Positions 1 through 8,507 of a DNA stretch of 64,000 nt are shown here, piece by piece (the first letter of the stretch is position 1; each line of letters starts with the position of its first letter). The notes below the pieces were generated by a model that ran no database searches, was not told the DNA's origin, and worked only from the letters and a program-made list of their open reading frames with translations. The stretch is from UBA10348 sp002469915 (GTDB lineage: Bacteria; Bacteroidota; Rhodothermia; Rhodothermales; UBA10348), in assembly GCA_029249345.1 (NCBI GenBank), contig JAQWHM010000015.1:62001-126000 (forward strand), written 5' to 3'. Both the position numbers and the translations under genes were made by a program.

Positions 1-238
1 CCGCCTGTTCAGCATCGCCACTTCGATAGAGTGCAGCGCCTAGGTTATTGAGTAGTCCAGAGTAGACTTGCCCTGGCCCGCTTTCCTGGACAGAAGAAAT
101 GCCGTTGCGATAAGCCGTGACGGCTTCTTCGTACTGTTCTTGAGTATAATGGACATTCCCTTTTCGTCCTTTCTTTTTCCCATCTCCGGGTCCGAGAAGG
201 AGGGAGTAGGCCAACAATATGATGATGCTTTTGATCAT
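1..238 (-). CDS. BatC-like TPR protein, 5' part only (runs off window)
   Basis: The minus strand is open from an ATG at 238 to the window edge, giving 79 codons. It begins with a short hydrophobic stretch (IIILLAYSLLLG), then a basic patch, then a tetratricopeptide-like helix pair with the Y-x-x-A-x-x-A-Y pattern and a following LNNLGAALYRSGD helix. Its place 9 bp behind two VWA-domain genes matches the TPR gene (BatC) that follows batA and batB in Bacteroidota Bat operons. BatC is thought to be a periplasmic or membrane-linked TPR partner of the VWA proteins. The 3' end is missing, so length and later domains are unknown. The TPR reading is well supported; the BatC name rests mainly on context. 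Confidence 0.75.
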   Translation of the reverse strand, partial: MIKSIIILLAYSLLLGPGDGKKKGRKGNVHYTQEQYEEAVTAYRNGISSVQESGPGQVYSGLLNNLGAALYRSGDAEQA

Positions 239-247
239 AATTAGCGC

Positions 248-1288
248 TTAAACCTGTGACATAGGTGAAGGCTCCCCTTTACGGATCACCCGTTCTGGGA
301 TGAACCATTCCAACAGCAAGAACACCAGTCCAATGAACAACGGCCATTGGTATCGTTCTTCGTACTCTTCGAATTCATCTTGTCCAAAGGACGTACGGTC
401 TAGTTGTTCAAGAGAGGCGGTGATGCGGGGCAATGAGCTAGAGGTTCGAGCAATGCGATAATAGCTTCCATCTCTTGCGAGTTCTTGCAAAACCGCTTCT
501 TCAAGTTTGGTCATAACAACTGCGCCCGTGCGGTCTTTTCGATAATCCACACGACGGCCATTTCGGTACACCGGTATCGGTGCGCCTTCCGTTTCTCCCA
601 CGCCAGCAGAGTAGAGTACGACTCCTGCTTCTCGGGCCTGTTCTAGAATTTGTTCGAGCTCTGCAATGTGATTTTCTCCATCGGAAACGAAGAGAACGGC
701 CTTGGTTTGGCTTTCTACATCGGGGTCCCCGGTGGGTGCCTCAAACGCTTGCATAGCCATTTTGAGTGCCGCTCCGAAATCGGTGCCGGGAGTTGGAATC
801 AATGATGGATCAGCCACGTCCAGAAACAGGCGCAAAGCACTGTAATCGGTCGTTAATGGACACTGAATGAATGCATCTCCAGCAAACGTGACGAGACTGA
901 CTCGATCTCCTTTCAGTTCGCTCATGAGATTCTTGATCTCATTTTTGGCCCGTTCTAAGCGACTGGGAGCAACGTCTTCGGCCAACATAGAGGCAGAGAC
1001 GTCTAGTGCAATGACGAGGTCGATGCCTTCCCGTTTGACTTCTCGAAGTTGTGTGCCAAAACGTGGTCCAGCCAAGGCTACCGCCAGTAGTAAGATTCCT
1101 CCAACACGGAGTGCAGCCTTCCATCTGCGCCGGCGAATACTGAGGGAAGAGGCGATCCGATTGATCAGTTCGCGGTCCCCAAAGCGCTCGGCCAGAGCAC
1201 GGCGTCGAAGGGCAGCAAAGACGAAAAGTCCCGCGACAAGCGGTGCGACAATTAGCGTCCACAAATAGTCAGGATGTAACCAATCCAT
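248..1288 (-). CDS. BatB-like VWA-domain membrane protein
   Basis: The 346-residue protein has two N-terminal membrane segments (about 10-26 and 61-74), a von Willebrand factor A domain (about 88-290) and a C-terminal membrane helix (about 315-330). The metal-binding MIDAS motif is complete at D96-x-S98-x-S100, followed by a TD in CPLTTDYSAL and an SDGENH segment. This is the BatA/BatB architecture, proteins of the inner membrane linked to aerotolerance and envelope stress in Bacteroides and Leptospira; the molecular role is not settled. The start codon overlaps the stop of the upstream VWA gene (TAATG), so translation is probably coupled. Being the second VWA gene and next to the TPR gene, it is best called BatB-like. 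Confidence 0.88.
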   Translation of the reverse strand: MDWLHPDYLWTLIVAPLVAGLFVFAALRRRALAERFGDRELINRIASSLSIRRRRWKAALRVGGILLLAVALAGPRFGTQLREVKREGIDLVIALDVSASMLAEDVAPSRLERAKNEIKNLMSELKGDRVSLVTFAGDAFIQCPLTTDYSALRLFLDVADPSLIPTPGTDFGAALKMAMQAFEAPTGDPDVESQTKAVLFVSDGENHIAELEQILEQAREAGVVLYSAGVGETEGAPIPVYRNGRRVDYRKDRTGAVVMTKLEEAVLQELARDGSYYRIARTSSSLPRITASLEQLDRTSFGQDEFEEYEERYQWPLFIGLVFLLLEWFIPERVIRKGEPSPMSQV

Positions 1289-2271
1289 TATGGAAACCTC
1301 CTGAAGAGTGTCGTTGAAAGCAAAATTTCCAAAAACAGCAATGCCAGTCCCGGAAATAGGAGAGACGCATATCGTTCTTCGTAATCAATGTAGATACGTT
1401 CTTCGATCTTTGTTTTCTCCAACTCCCCAATTTGGTCGTAAATATCTCGGAGGGCTCGGTTATTGGTGGCTCTGAAATATTGCCCGCCGGTCATGTCAGC
1501 AACGGCTTGTAACATCTCCTCATCAATTTCGACGGGGACCATGCGGCGCTGCCGACCGGCAAAAGGATGATCTACGACAAAAGGAGCTTCACCATGTTGA
1601 CCGACCCCAATGGCATATACTCGAACACCGATCGTCTTCGCAACTTCAGCGGCCGTTTCCGGACTGAGTTCGCCTCGGTTATTTTGCCCATCTGTAAGCA
1701 AGATGACCACTTTGCTTTTGGCCTCAGTGTCTTTTAGTCGATTAACAGCCATTGCGAGAGCGGTGCCAATCGCAGTACCGTCTTCAATAACCCCGACTTC
1801 AACTTCGGCGAGCATTTTTTCCAGAAACGAATAGTCGAGCGTTAAGGGTGCCTGGGTGTAGGCATTGGCTGCAAAAACAATCAATCCGACACGATCTGAT
1901 GTACGACCCTGTATAAATTCGGTACCCACCGCTTTCGCCGCTTCAAATCGGTTGGGCCGGAAGTCTTCGGCCCGCATTGAAGTGGACGTATCGAGGACCA
2001 TCATGATGTCTACGCCTTCTGCAAAGCGCTCTTGAACAACATTACGATCCTGCGGTCGGGCCAATGCAAGAATGGCCAGTGTTAATCCGCAGACTCTGAA
2101 AACGGTAGGCAAGACACGAAGTCGGGTTCGAAGAGACGGGCCAGCCATGATGGCCGCCGAAGTGGCTGAAAACTTCATTCCCGAACGCTTTCGGGTAGCA
2201 TTCCAAGACCACCACCCGGCAATTGGAACGAATACCAGTAGAACAAGCCAATATGGTTGTGCGAACGCCAT
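1288..2271 (-). CDS. BatA-like VWA-domain membrane protein
   Basis: This 327-residue VWA protein has an N-terminal helix (about 8-22), a second one (about 58-70) and a C-terminal helix (about 305-320). The MIDAS motif is D94-x-S96-x-S98 and the fold continues through a LLTDGQNN strand. It is the first of two adjacent VWA paralogues, which fits BatA. It lies 2 bp after the membrane-anchored partner gene and overlaps batB by one base, so the five genes at 1-4177 look like one transcript. In this family the VWA domain faces the periplasm and is proposed to bind partner proteins through the bound metal ion. Alternative: a generic VWA protein, but the context makes Bat the best reading. Confidence 0.88.
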   Translation of the reverse strand: MAFAQPYWLVLLVFVPIAGWWSWNATRKRSGMKFSATSAAIMAGPSLRTRLRVLPTVFRVCGLTLAILALARPQDRNVVQERFAEGVDIMMVLDTSTSMRAEDFRPNRFEAAKAVGTEFIQGRTSDRVGLIVFAANAYTQAPLTLDYSFLEKMLAEVEVGVIEDGTAIGTALAMAVNRLKDTEAKSKVVILLTDGQNNRGELSPETAAEVAKTIGVRVYAIGVGQHGEAPFVVDHPFAGRQRRMVPVEIDEEMLQAVADMTGGQYFRATNNRALRDIYDQIGELEKTKIEERIYIDYEERYASLLFPGLALLFLEILLSTTLFRRFP

Positions 2272-2273
2272 GC

Positions 2274-3305
2274 TCAGTTCTCCTCGCCCATTTCTTCGGG
2301 AGGAGCATACATTTCTTCTTCGAGTCGGGCGCGCTCCTCAGCCTGCCGTTGCTCTTCGTCAGCCCGAAGGGCCGATTCAGCCCCTTCAATTGCACTTCTG
2401 GTTTCAGTCACCATATCTCGCGTTTTTTCAAGCAAGGGTTGGAGATCTGCAAATTTGACGAGATCGGCATGCGAGAGTACATCGTCAATCTCACTCAGAA
2501 CCTCTCCGGGTACGACCGTTCCTGCTTGAGATCGCTGTAGTTTGTCCAGCAGTTCGCGGGTTGTGGATTCCAAGGCTGGTACGCGTGCTCGGCGGCCAAC
2601 ATAGGTGCGCAAAATATCGGTGAGTTCAACATAGAATGGCTTCACAATTTCAGGATCGGATAGGTCCATAGCCGCCAGTTCTGTTAAACGCTCTACCGCT
2701 TCATCGTAGGGAGGGGTCTCGGGTTCAAGAGTTGCCCCTGTCGATTCATCTTCGCCATCCCTACGCCTTTTCCACCACAGGGCAAAAACAATCGCGCTCA
2801 AGGCTAGCATGCCCAGAATCCATGGCCACCAGGATCGATCGAAGTCAGCGAGTGGCGTTATATCCTTCAATTCTGCTGCATCTTCAGGTACGAGCGATCC
2901 AATTCTCAGAAAAACGGGCGGGGTCATGGCGACCAGTGTATCCATATAAGAAGCTAGGCCAACGGGAATGCCAGCCACACGTGCTGTGTCTAGAGCAAAC
3001 GTAGTTGCTTCGTAGACGACCGAATCAATACGTCCACCCAGATCGTAGGGGCGGCCTCCTTCCTTTAACACGTCTAGGATTTCGAAATCTCCTAGGCCAA
3101 ATGCGGCCCCAACTTGTTGTATCGAGTCAGGAAGCATGGAATGAGGAAACAGCGCAGATCGAGTGCCATCATGGCCGAGCACTACGGTCAGTTCGAACCG
3201 ATCTCCAATAGTGACCGAATCTGCGGAGACGTACGCGTCCCCTTGCTGCGCGAAAGCGGGCAGGGAAAGTCCGAGAAACACGATATAGAAAAGGAGACGC
3301 TTCAA
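2274..3305 (-). CDS. Bat-operon membrane-anchored protein (unknown function)
   Basis: The 343-residue product has a signal peptide ending near A19 (PAFAQQ), an extracytoplasmic domain (20-155), one membrane helix (about 160-178, WWPWILGMLALSAIVFALWW) and a cytoplasmic helical part. The last 35 residues are rich in Glu and Arg and probably form a coiled coil. The segment YVELTDILRTYVGRRARVPA is typical of the hypothetical proteins found between DUF58 and BatA genes in Bacteroidota. The start codon overlaps the DUF58 stop (ATGA at 3302-3305) and the stop lies 2 bp before batA. No catalytic motif is visible. I infer a structural or adaptor part of the Bat complex. Confidence 0.8.
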   Translation of the reverse strand: MKRLLFYIVFLGLSLPAFAQQGDAYVSADSVTIGDRFELTVVLGHDGTRSALFPHSMLPDSIQQVGAAFGLGDFEILDVLKEGGRPYDLGGRIDSVVYEATTFALDTARVAGIPVGLASYMDTLVAMTPPVFLRIGSLVPEDAAELKDITPLADFDRSWWPWILGMLALSAIVFALWWKRRRDGEDESTGATLEPETPPYDEAVERLTELAAMDLSDPEIVKPFYVELTDILRTYVGRRARVPALESTTRELLDKLQRSQAGTVVPGEVLSEIDDVLSHADLVKFADLQPLLEKTRDMVTETRSAIEGAESALRADEEQRQAEERARLEEEMYAPPEEMGEEN

Positions 3306-4177
3306 TTCAATTTGTTACGTTTGCGGAAGAATCGAATGAGGGGGTCCAAGTAGCCGATATCGGTGTGAATGGGTACTCGGTCCACGCGGAGTTTTCTGAA
3401 TATGGTTTGCACATTCCGGGTTCTGATTTCGGCCTGCTCGGCGTACAGATCCCGAACGTGCATACTGCTGGTGTCCACCAATATCTGCTGTCCGGTTTCG
3501 GCATCCGTTATTTCGAGAAGTCCCACATCAGGAAGATCCAACTCGACCGGGTCGATCATGTGGACGGCAATGGTATCGTGACGCCGGGAGACCGCGCGGA
3601 GACTGTTTTCAAATCCATCATCCATGAAATCACTGAGCACCATTACGATGGAACGTCGATGCAGCACGTGAACCATGTGATCGAGCGCAATCTTGATGTT
3701 GGTACCAGATGATTTGGTTTGATGCGCAAAAAGATCTCTTATTAGGCGTAAAACGTGTTTTTTGCCCTTTTTTGGAGGTACAAAAAGCTCAACTTGGTCC
3801 GAAAAAAGGAGAAGACCGACTTTGTCGTTGTTCTGTATGGCACTAAAAGCCACCACAGCACAGATTTCCGCCGCCATCTCTCTTTTGAATTGCCCAGATG
3901 AAGCAAAATCTTCTGATCCAGATACATCAACCGCGAGAAGTAGGGTTTGCTCACGCTCCTCTTCGAAAACCTTGATGAACGTTTCTGGGTATCGAGCAGA
4001 CACATTCCAGTCAATATTGCGAACATCATCCCCGAATTGGTAGGGTCGGACTTCAGCGAAATCCATGCCCGTGCCCTTAAAGGCGGAATGGTATTCGCCT
4101 CCAAATATATTGCTCACGAGGCCCTTGGTTCGGATCTCGATCTGCCGGATTTTCTTGAATAACTCCTTGGGGATCAT
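3302..4177 (-). CDS. DUF58 domain protein of the Bat operon
   Basis: This 291-residue cytoplasmic protein carries the DUF58 signature (YQFGDDVRNIDWNVSAR, about 47-62) and a VWA-like fold with a partial MIDAS motif D84-V-S86-G-S88. DUF58 proteins are usually encoded directly after a MoxR AAA+ ATPase and before BatA, and are thought to work with MoxR as a chaperone pair. Here the gene is the first of the run: 69 bp upstream sits a creatininase-family gene in place of moxR. No membrane segment is predicted. Function beyond the Bat association is unknown. The family call is firm. Confidence 0.9.
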   Translation of the reverse strand: MIPKELFKKIRQIEIRTKGLVSNIFGGEYHSAFKGTGMDFAEVRPYQFGDDVRNIDWNVSARYPETFIKVFEEEREQTLLLAVDVSGSEDFASSGQFKREMAAEICAVVAFSAIQNNDKVGLLLFSDQVELFVPPKKGKKHVLRLIRDLFAHQTKSSGTNIKIALDHMVHVLHRRSIVMVLSDFMDDGFENSLRAVSRRHDTIAVHMIDPVELDLPDVGLLEITDAETGQQILVDTSSMHVRDLYAEQAEIRTRNVQTIFRKLRVDRVPIHTDIGYLDPLIRFFRKRNKLN

Positions 4178-4245
4178 AGTCTATTGTCGCTTCTGGCGGC
4201 TACAGAATCGATATAACGTATCACATCGTCGGATGTTGTACGAAA

Positions 4246-5004
4246 TCAAGCGTACATATCATCAATATTAGCTGTTGAAAGGTCTACTAGGAAATGAGCC
4301 AGTTCTGTAGTCACCGCATCGAAAAATGAACTCCCTTTTTCGACACTAGATAGGTAAGGGTTCCCGACCCCAGTGCTTTCTGTTACGGACGTCCACTGTC
4401 TGGGAGCCCAGACTTTCTTTTCTTTCATAGCCTTGATGCGGAATTGCTTGGCAAAGCCGTCGGCTGCTTCCTCTAGAGGCCTGACGAGATCAGGAAATAA
4501 ATACATCATCATGCTGGTCTCTAATTCCCCAGCATGGTCACCAGAATGGTCAAACACATCGGCCGGGTCGCTCATGGTATACCAATTGGCTGCGCATAGA
4601 AAAACAGGAGATGAGGCTTGAATTTCCCGAATCATCTGCTTGAAATCGTTGCCTCCGTGTCCATTTAGAATCAGCATTTTCGAGATTCCACTATTCTCTA
4701 CTGAAGTGACGAGGTCCTCAAGTAGCAGAGCCTGAGTGGAGGGGTTTAGGTTCATGGTTAACGGGATGTCCTGTTGCTGACAGTTTACGCCGAAAGGCAC
4801 CGTCGGCAGAACGAGAGCTTGGGCTCCTTTTTCGCCAGCTAAGCTGGCTGCTCTTGCTGCAATTCGTTCAACCTGATAGTTGTCCGTTCCGTAAGGCAAG
4901 TGGTAGTTATGTGCTTCAGTTGCTCCCCAGGGAAGGATGGCAATTTCAAACTCAGTTTCTTGAACGTTTTTCCAGTTCAGCTCGGTCAGAATGGGAGTAG
5001 ACAT
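4246..5004 (-). CDS. Creatininase family protein
   Basis: A 252-residue protein of the creatininase/MftE metal amidohydrolase family. Metal ligands expected in the family are visible: E30 and H32 in GATEAHNYHLP, D41 in YGTDNY, and H/E in the DHAGELETS segment; LNGHGGND is also conserved. Members hydrolyse cyclic or linear amides (creatinine, formamidopyrimidine derivatives) or cleave peptides, so the substrate cannot be named. I chose the ATG at 5004 because it directly precedes the conserved region; the frame is open to 5049 with two other ATGs, but those residues (Cys, Met and His rich) do not look like the family. It lies between the Bat operon and divergent purQ, with no clear link to either. 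Confidence 0.85.
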   Translation of the reverse strand: MSTPILTELNWKNVQETEFEIAILPWGATEAHNYHLPYGTDNYQVERIAARAASLAGEKGAQALVLPTVPFGVNCQQQDIPLTMNLNPSTQALLLEDLVTSVENSGISKMLILNGHGGNDFKQMIREIQASSPVFLCAANWYTMSDPADVFDHSGDHAGELETSMMMYLFPDLVRPLEEAADGFAKQFRIKAMKEKKVWAPRQWTSVTESTGVGNPYLSSVEKGSSFFDAVTTELAHFLVDLSTANIDDMYA

Positions 5005-5184
5005 GTGGGGCCGGTCTTGATGGGTGGACATGTACCCGCAATTTCGCACATCTCCCGTTAAGGCGCATCGATCTCCCGAAAAATGGGAATATGTGGTCGC
5101 TTTAACAAAAGGTTAGTCGAGGGCTGTAATCGCGTGCCCTATATTAAAGCTTCTGATTTCGCTGCAACCCTGAACCGCACGTCC

Positions 5185-5889
5185 ATGTCTCTTCGCTTCG
5201 GAGTTATTGTTTTTCCCGGGTCCAATTGTGACCATGATGCTTACCATGTTGCCAAACACGTCTTTGGGCAGGAGGCGAGATTCATCTGGCATAAGGAAGC
5301 TGAACTAGGTGACGTAGATCTGGTGATCGTCCCGGGAGGGTTCTCTTACGGGGATTATCTCAGAAGTGGAGCTATTGCTCGTTTTTCTCCGATCATGAAA
5401 GACGTCGTGCGCTTTGCAAATAATGGCGGACTGGTAATGGGTATTTGCAACGGATTTCAGATCCTGTGTGAGTCCGGGTTGTTACCTGGTGCGCTCATGC
5501 GGAATGAGTCCCTCCGGTTTGCGTGCAAGAACGTGTTTTTGAAACCCGAGAACAATGTGAGCGCTTTTACTCAAGGGATGTCGGTCAACGATGTTCTGGA
5601 GATCCCTATTGCTCACGGGGAAGGCAACTACTTCGCATCTGACGACGTCCTAACTCGCTTAGAGCAGGAAGGTCGCGTTGCATTTCGCTATTGTGACGCT
5701 TCAGGTGAAATGACACAAGCTGCGAATCCAAATGGTTCATCCCGCAATATTGCTGGTATTCTAAACGAAGCAGGAAACGTCTTAGGCATGATGCCCCATC
5801 CCGAACGCGCAGCAGAGTCCATTCTGGGTATGTCTGATGGCCGTCGAGTATTCGAGTCCATTCTAAACGCCGCCGGCGTAGCCATTTAG
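5185..5889 (+). CDS. purQ: Phosphoribosylformylglycinamidine synthase, glutaminase subunit
   Basis: This class I glutamine amidotransferase subunit releases ammonia for step four of de novo purine synthesis, working with PurL and PurS. The triad is visible: nucleophile C88 in GICNGFQIL and H205/E207 in MMPHPERA. The N-terminus GVIVFPGSNCDHD is typical of PurQ. The product is 234 residues, close to the usual 220-230. The frame is open back to 5083, but the extra residues do not match the family, so ATG at 5185 is the start. purL and purS are not in the window. It diverges from the creatininase-family gene, so its promoter should lie in 5005-5184. Confidence 0.95.
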   Translation: MSLRFGVIVFPGSNCDHDAYHVAKHVFGQEARFIWHKEAELGDVDLVIVPGGFSYGDYLRSGAIARFSPIMKDVVRFANNGGLVMGICNGFQILCESGLLPGALMRNESLRFACKNVFLKPENNVSAFTQGMSVNDVLEIPIAHGEGNYFASDDVLTRLEQEGRVAFRYCDASGEMTQAANPNGSSRNIAGILNEAGNVLGMMPHPERAAESILGMSDGRRVFESILNAAGVAI

Positions 5890-5984
5890 GCAGAAACGTT
5901 TAATCGGCATTATTGAAAAGGGTAGGCTCCTCTTTTGGGAACAGTAAACGTAGTCCCGATCATCGAAGTCAATCCGTTGTACCT

Positions 5985-7136
5985 ATGAAGCGACTTCTGC
6001 GATTTTCCGCTTTTGGGCTTGGATCGATAGCCCTGCTAATTATAGCTTTTGTGGCACACATCTGGACTTCATTGGGATCGGCACCATCAGGTGACAGGCT
6101 GATTCGAATTTCTGAATCACCTCAGTTCGAAAACGGGCAATTTTATAACCGTCTTCCACCCATATCTCACGGGCTTTCTCTGGCCATGTTTAAAAAGTTT
6201 ATTTCTGGTGGGAGTGACTTTACGCACCCAGAAAACGAGCTTCCCGTACTTCATCGATCCAAGGCAGATTTTGATGATGTAAGTGAAGATGTGAGAGTGA
6301 CTTGGCTGGGACACTCAACCATATTAGTAGAGTTGGAGGGTATCCGTCTGCTGATTGACCCGGTATTTGGAGACTATGCCTCCCCAAATAAGATCAAGGG
6401 AATTAAACGTTATGCACCAGCGCCGCTACCCATTGGAGATCTTCCGGCAGTTGATGCTATTGTGATTTCACACGACCATTATGACCATTTAGATTCGGAA
6501 ACCATCCGGACGTTGGCTTCAGAAGTACCTCGGTTTATTGTCCCACTCGGTATAGGATCGCACCTCGAGTATTGGGGTGTCGATTCAGATCGAATTCAGG
6601 AATTGGATTGGTGGGAGGAAGTTCAGATAGGGGGTATACGCGTCGTTAGCACGCCAGCAAGACATTTCTCGGGACGTTCTGTGAATGATAGAAATGCGAC
6701 ATTGTGGGCCGGCTGGGCCTTTAAAAGTCAGCATCGGTCCATTTTCTATAGTGGAGATAGCGCTATGTCACCCCATTTCAAGGAAATTGGGGAACGATTG
6801 GGACCTTTTGATCTGACGTTGATGGAAACAGGGGCGTATGATCCAATGTGGATGGATGTGCATATGGGGCCAGAACAAGCTGTTCTAGCCCATCAAGACC
6901 TTCGCGGCCATGTTTTTCTACCCGTACACTGGGGTATGTTTAATCTCGCTTTTCACGGATGGACGGAGCCTGTTGAACGCACCTTGGCGGCCGCGGCTGA
7001 GGTTGGAATACCCGTCGCTCTTCCTCGTTTAGGAGAAAGCATCACGCTTGATTCATACCCGAACCAGAAATGGTGGCCGGATACTCCGTGGCAGACCAAG
7101 AACGAAGTACCCATCACGTCTTCAGGACTGAAATAG
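5985..7136 (+). CDS. Membrane-anchored MBL-fold hydrolase, NAPE-PLD-like
   Basis: A 383-residue metallo-beta-lactamase-fold protein with an N-terminal membrane anchor (about 6-29). The metal motif HxHxDH is H163-D-H165-Y-D167-H168, with further ligands likely in TPARHFSGR, YSGDSA and PVHWGMF. The WLGHSTILVELEGIRLLIDP segment is characteristic of the NAPE-phospholipase D/UlaG-like branch. A phosphodiesterase or phospholipase role at the inner membrane is possible, but the substrate is not known. I chose ATG at 5985; an in-frame TTG at 5913 would add 24 polar residues ahead of the anchor. It starts 95 bp after purQ, so co-transcription is possible but not shown. Confidence 0.85.
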   Translation: MKRLLRFSAFGLGSIALLIIAFVAHIWTSLGSAPSGDRLIRISESPQFENGQFYNRLPPISHGLSLAMFKKFISGGSDFTHPENELPVLHRSKADFDDVSEDVRVTWLGHSTILVELEGIRLLIDPVFGDYASPNKIKGIKRYAPAPLPIGDLPAVDAIVISHDHYDHLDSETIRTLASEVPRFIVPLGIGSHLEYWGVDSDRIQELDWWEEVQIGGIRVVSTPARHFSGRSVNDRNATLWAGWAFKSQHRSIFYSGDSAMSPHFKEIGERLGPFDLTLMETGAYDPMWMDVHMGPEQAVLAHQDLRGHVFLPVHWGMFNLAFHGWTEPVERTLAAAAEVGIPVALPRLGESITLDSYPNQKWWPDTPWQTKNEVPITSSGLK

Positions 7137-7145
7137 CACGCCGAA

Positions 7146-8432
7146 TTAGCTTTGTGATGGGGAATCAGTCTCGCCGCCGATTCGCCAATCCCGGTCTACG
7201 ATGAGACGGGCCCCTTTGCGGAAGGTTAGGAAAGACCAGCCCCAACTGAACACGACGAATAGCCGGTTTTTGAACCCAACTAAAAAGTAGATATGGACTA
7301 CCAACCAGGTGATCCATGCGAAAAGACCAGCAAATTTCAGTTTTCCGACTTCTACAATCGCGCTGCTTCTGCCAATAGTCGCCATTTGCCCGCGATCAGT
7401 GAACTTGAACGGCGACCGGGTCTTTTGGGCCAAATCATTAAGAATGGTATTGGCCGCAAAGCGACCTTGTTGCATGGCTACAGGAGCTGTTCCTGGAAGG
7501 TCTTTCGAGCCATCATCTATGTTGGATTGATCGCCCACTACAAATACATTTTGAAACCCTGGGATAGAAAGATCTGATTCTACCATAATGCGGTTGCCTC
7601 GATCTCGCCCAACGTCTCCACCGAATTGCATGGTTTCGCCTTGGACTCCTGCCGCCCATACAACGGTTGAGGAGGAGATGCGCTCCGAGCCTACCGTGAC
7701 ACCATCTTCGTCGATATCTGAAACTAGGCTATTGGTCCAAATCTGGACACCTAATTTCTCAAGGTCTCGTGCAGCACGCTTTGCGTGCTGCAAACTGAAC
7801 ATGGGTAAAATTTGGGCTCCACCCTCAATAAGGAAAATGCGGGCAACGCTCGCGTCAATATTGCGGAAATCCCGGGCCAGTGTGTAGCGGGACATTTCTC
7901 CAATTGCACCGGCTAGTTCGACGCCGGTAGGACCACCGCCAATGACAACGAATGTGAGTAATTTTTTCTGCTCCTTCGTGTCATCTGTCCGTTCCGCTTT
8001 TTCAAAGGCATTCAGCAAACGGCGTCGGATCTCAGTGGCTTGGGAGATGGTTTTTATACTAGGGGCGTACTCCTCCCATTCAGGATGATTGAAATAAGAA
8101 GGCTTTGCGCCGGCTGCCATGATCAGGTAATCGAATGAAAAGGAGCCAATATCCGTATCTATCGAGTTGTCGCTTGTGTTCACACGCGTAACTACCCCTC
8201 TTAGCACACGCACATTTTCATGTTTCGATAACAGACTTCGAATGGGTGCCGCTATATCAGCTGGAGACAATCCAGCCATAGCCACCTGATAGAGAAGCGG
8301 TTGAAAAAGATGAAAGTTTTGCTTGTCGATTAGCGTAACTCTGATGTCCTTTTTCGACCCAAGGGTTTTTGCTGCGGTAAGCCCTGCAAAACCACCGCCT
8401 ACAATAACAACGTGTTTCATTTTTAAATCCAT
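7146..8432 (-). CDS. Type II NADH dehydrogenase (NDH-2)
   Basis: This FAD enzyme moves electrons from NADH to quinone without pumping protons. The 428-residue chain has a first dinucleotide-binding site (VIVGGGFAGLTAA, about 7-20) for FAD, a second one (VIGGGPTGVELAGAI) for NADH, and a late FAD contact (VVGDQSNI). A hydrophobic C-terminal part (AWITWLVVHIYFLVGF) fits the membrane-binding helix of NDH-2. The start could be M1 or M5 (8420); M5 gives the more usual MKHVVIVGGG start. It is convergent with the MBL gene, with only 9 bp between stops. Together with SDH in the same window it indicates a quinone-based respiratory chain. Confidence 0.9.
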   Translation of the reverse strand: MDLKMKHVVIVGGGFAGLTAAKTLGSKKDIRVTLIDKQNFHLFQPLLYQVAMAGLSPADIAAPIRSLLSKHENVRVLRGVVTRVNTSDNSIDTDIGSFSFDYLIMAAGAKPSYFNHPEWEEYAPSIKTISQATEIRRRLLNAFEKAERTDDTKEQKKLLTFVVIGGGPTGVELAGAIGEMSRYTLARDFRNIDASVARIFLIEGGAQILPMFSLQHAKRAARDLEKLGVQIWTNSLVSDIDEDGVTVGSERISSSTVVWAAGVQGETMQFGGDVGRDRGNRIMVESDLSIPGFQNVFVVGDQSNIDDGSKDLPGTAPVAMQQGRFAANTILNDLAQKTRSPFKFTDRGQMATIGRSSAIVEVGKLKFAGLFAWITWLVVHIYFLVGFKNRLFVVFSWGWSFLTFRKGARLIVDRDWRIGGETDSPSQS

Positions 8433-8507
8433 ACACTTTATTCGGCTTCTTAGGGACTATTGAGTCCCAAATGTTACCAGATTCAGGTTATTCTTTCAGT
8501 GTCTCTT

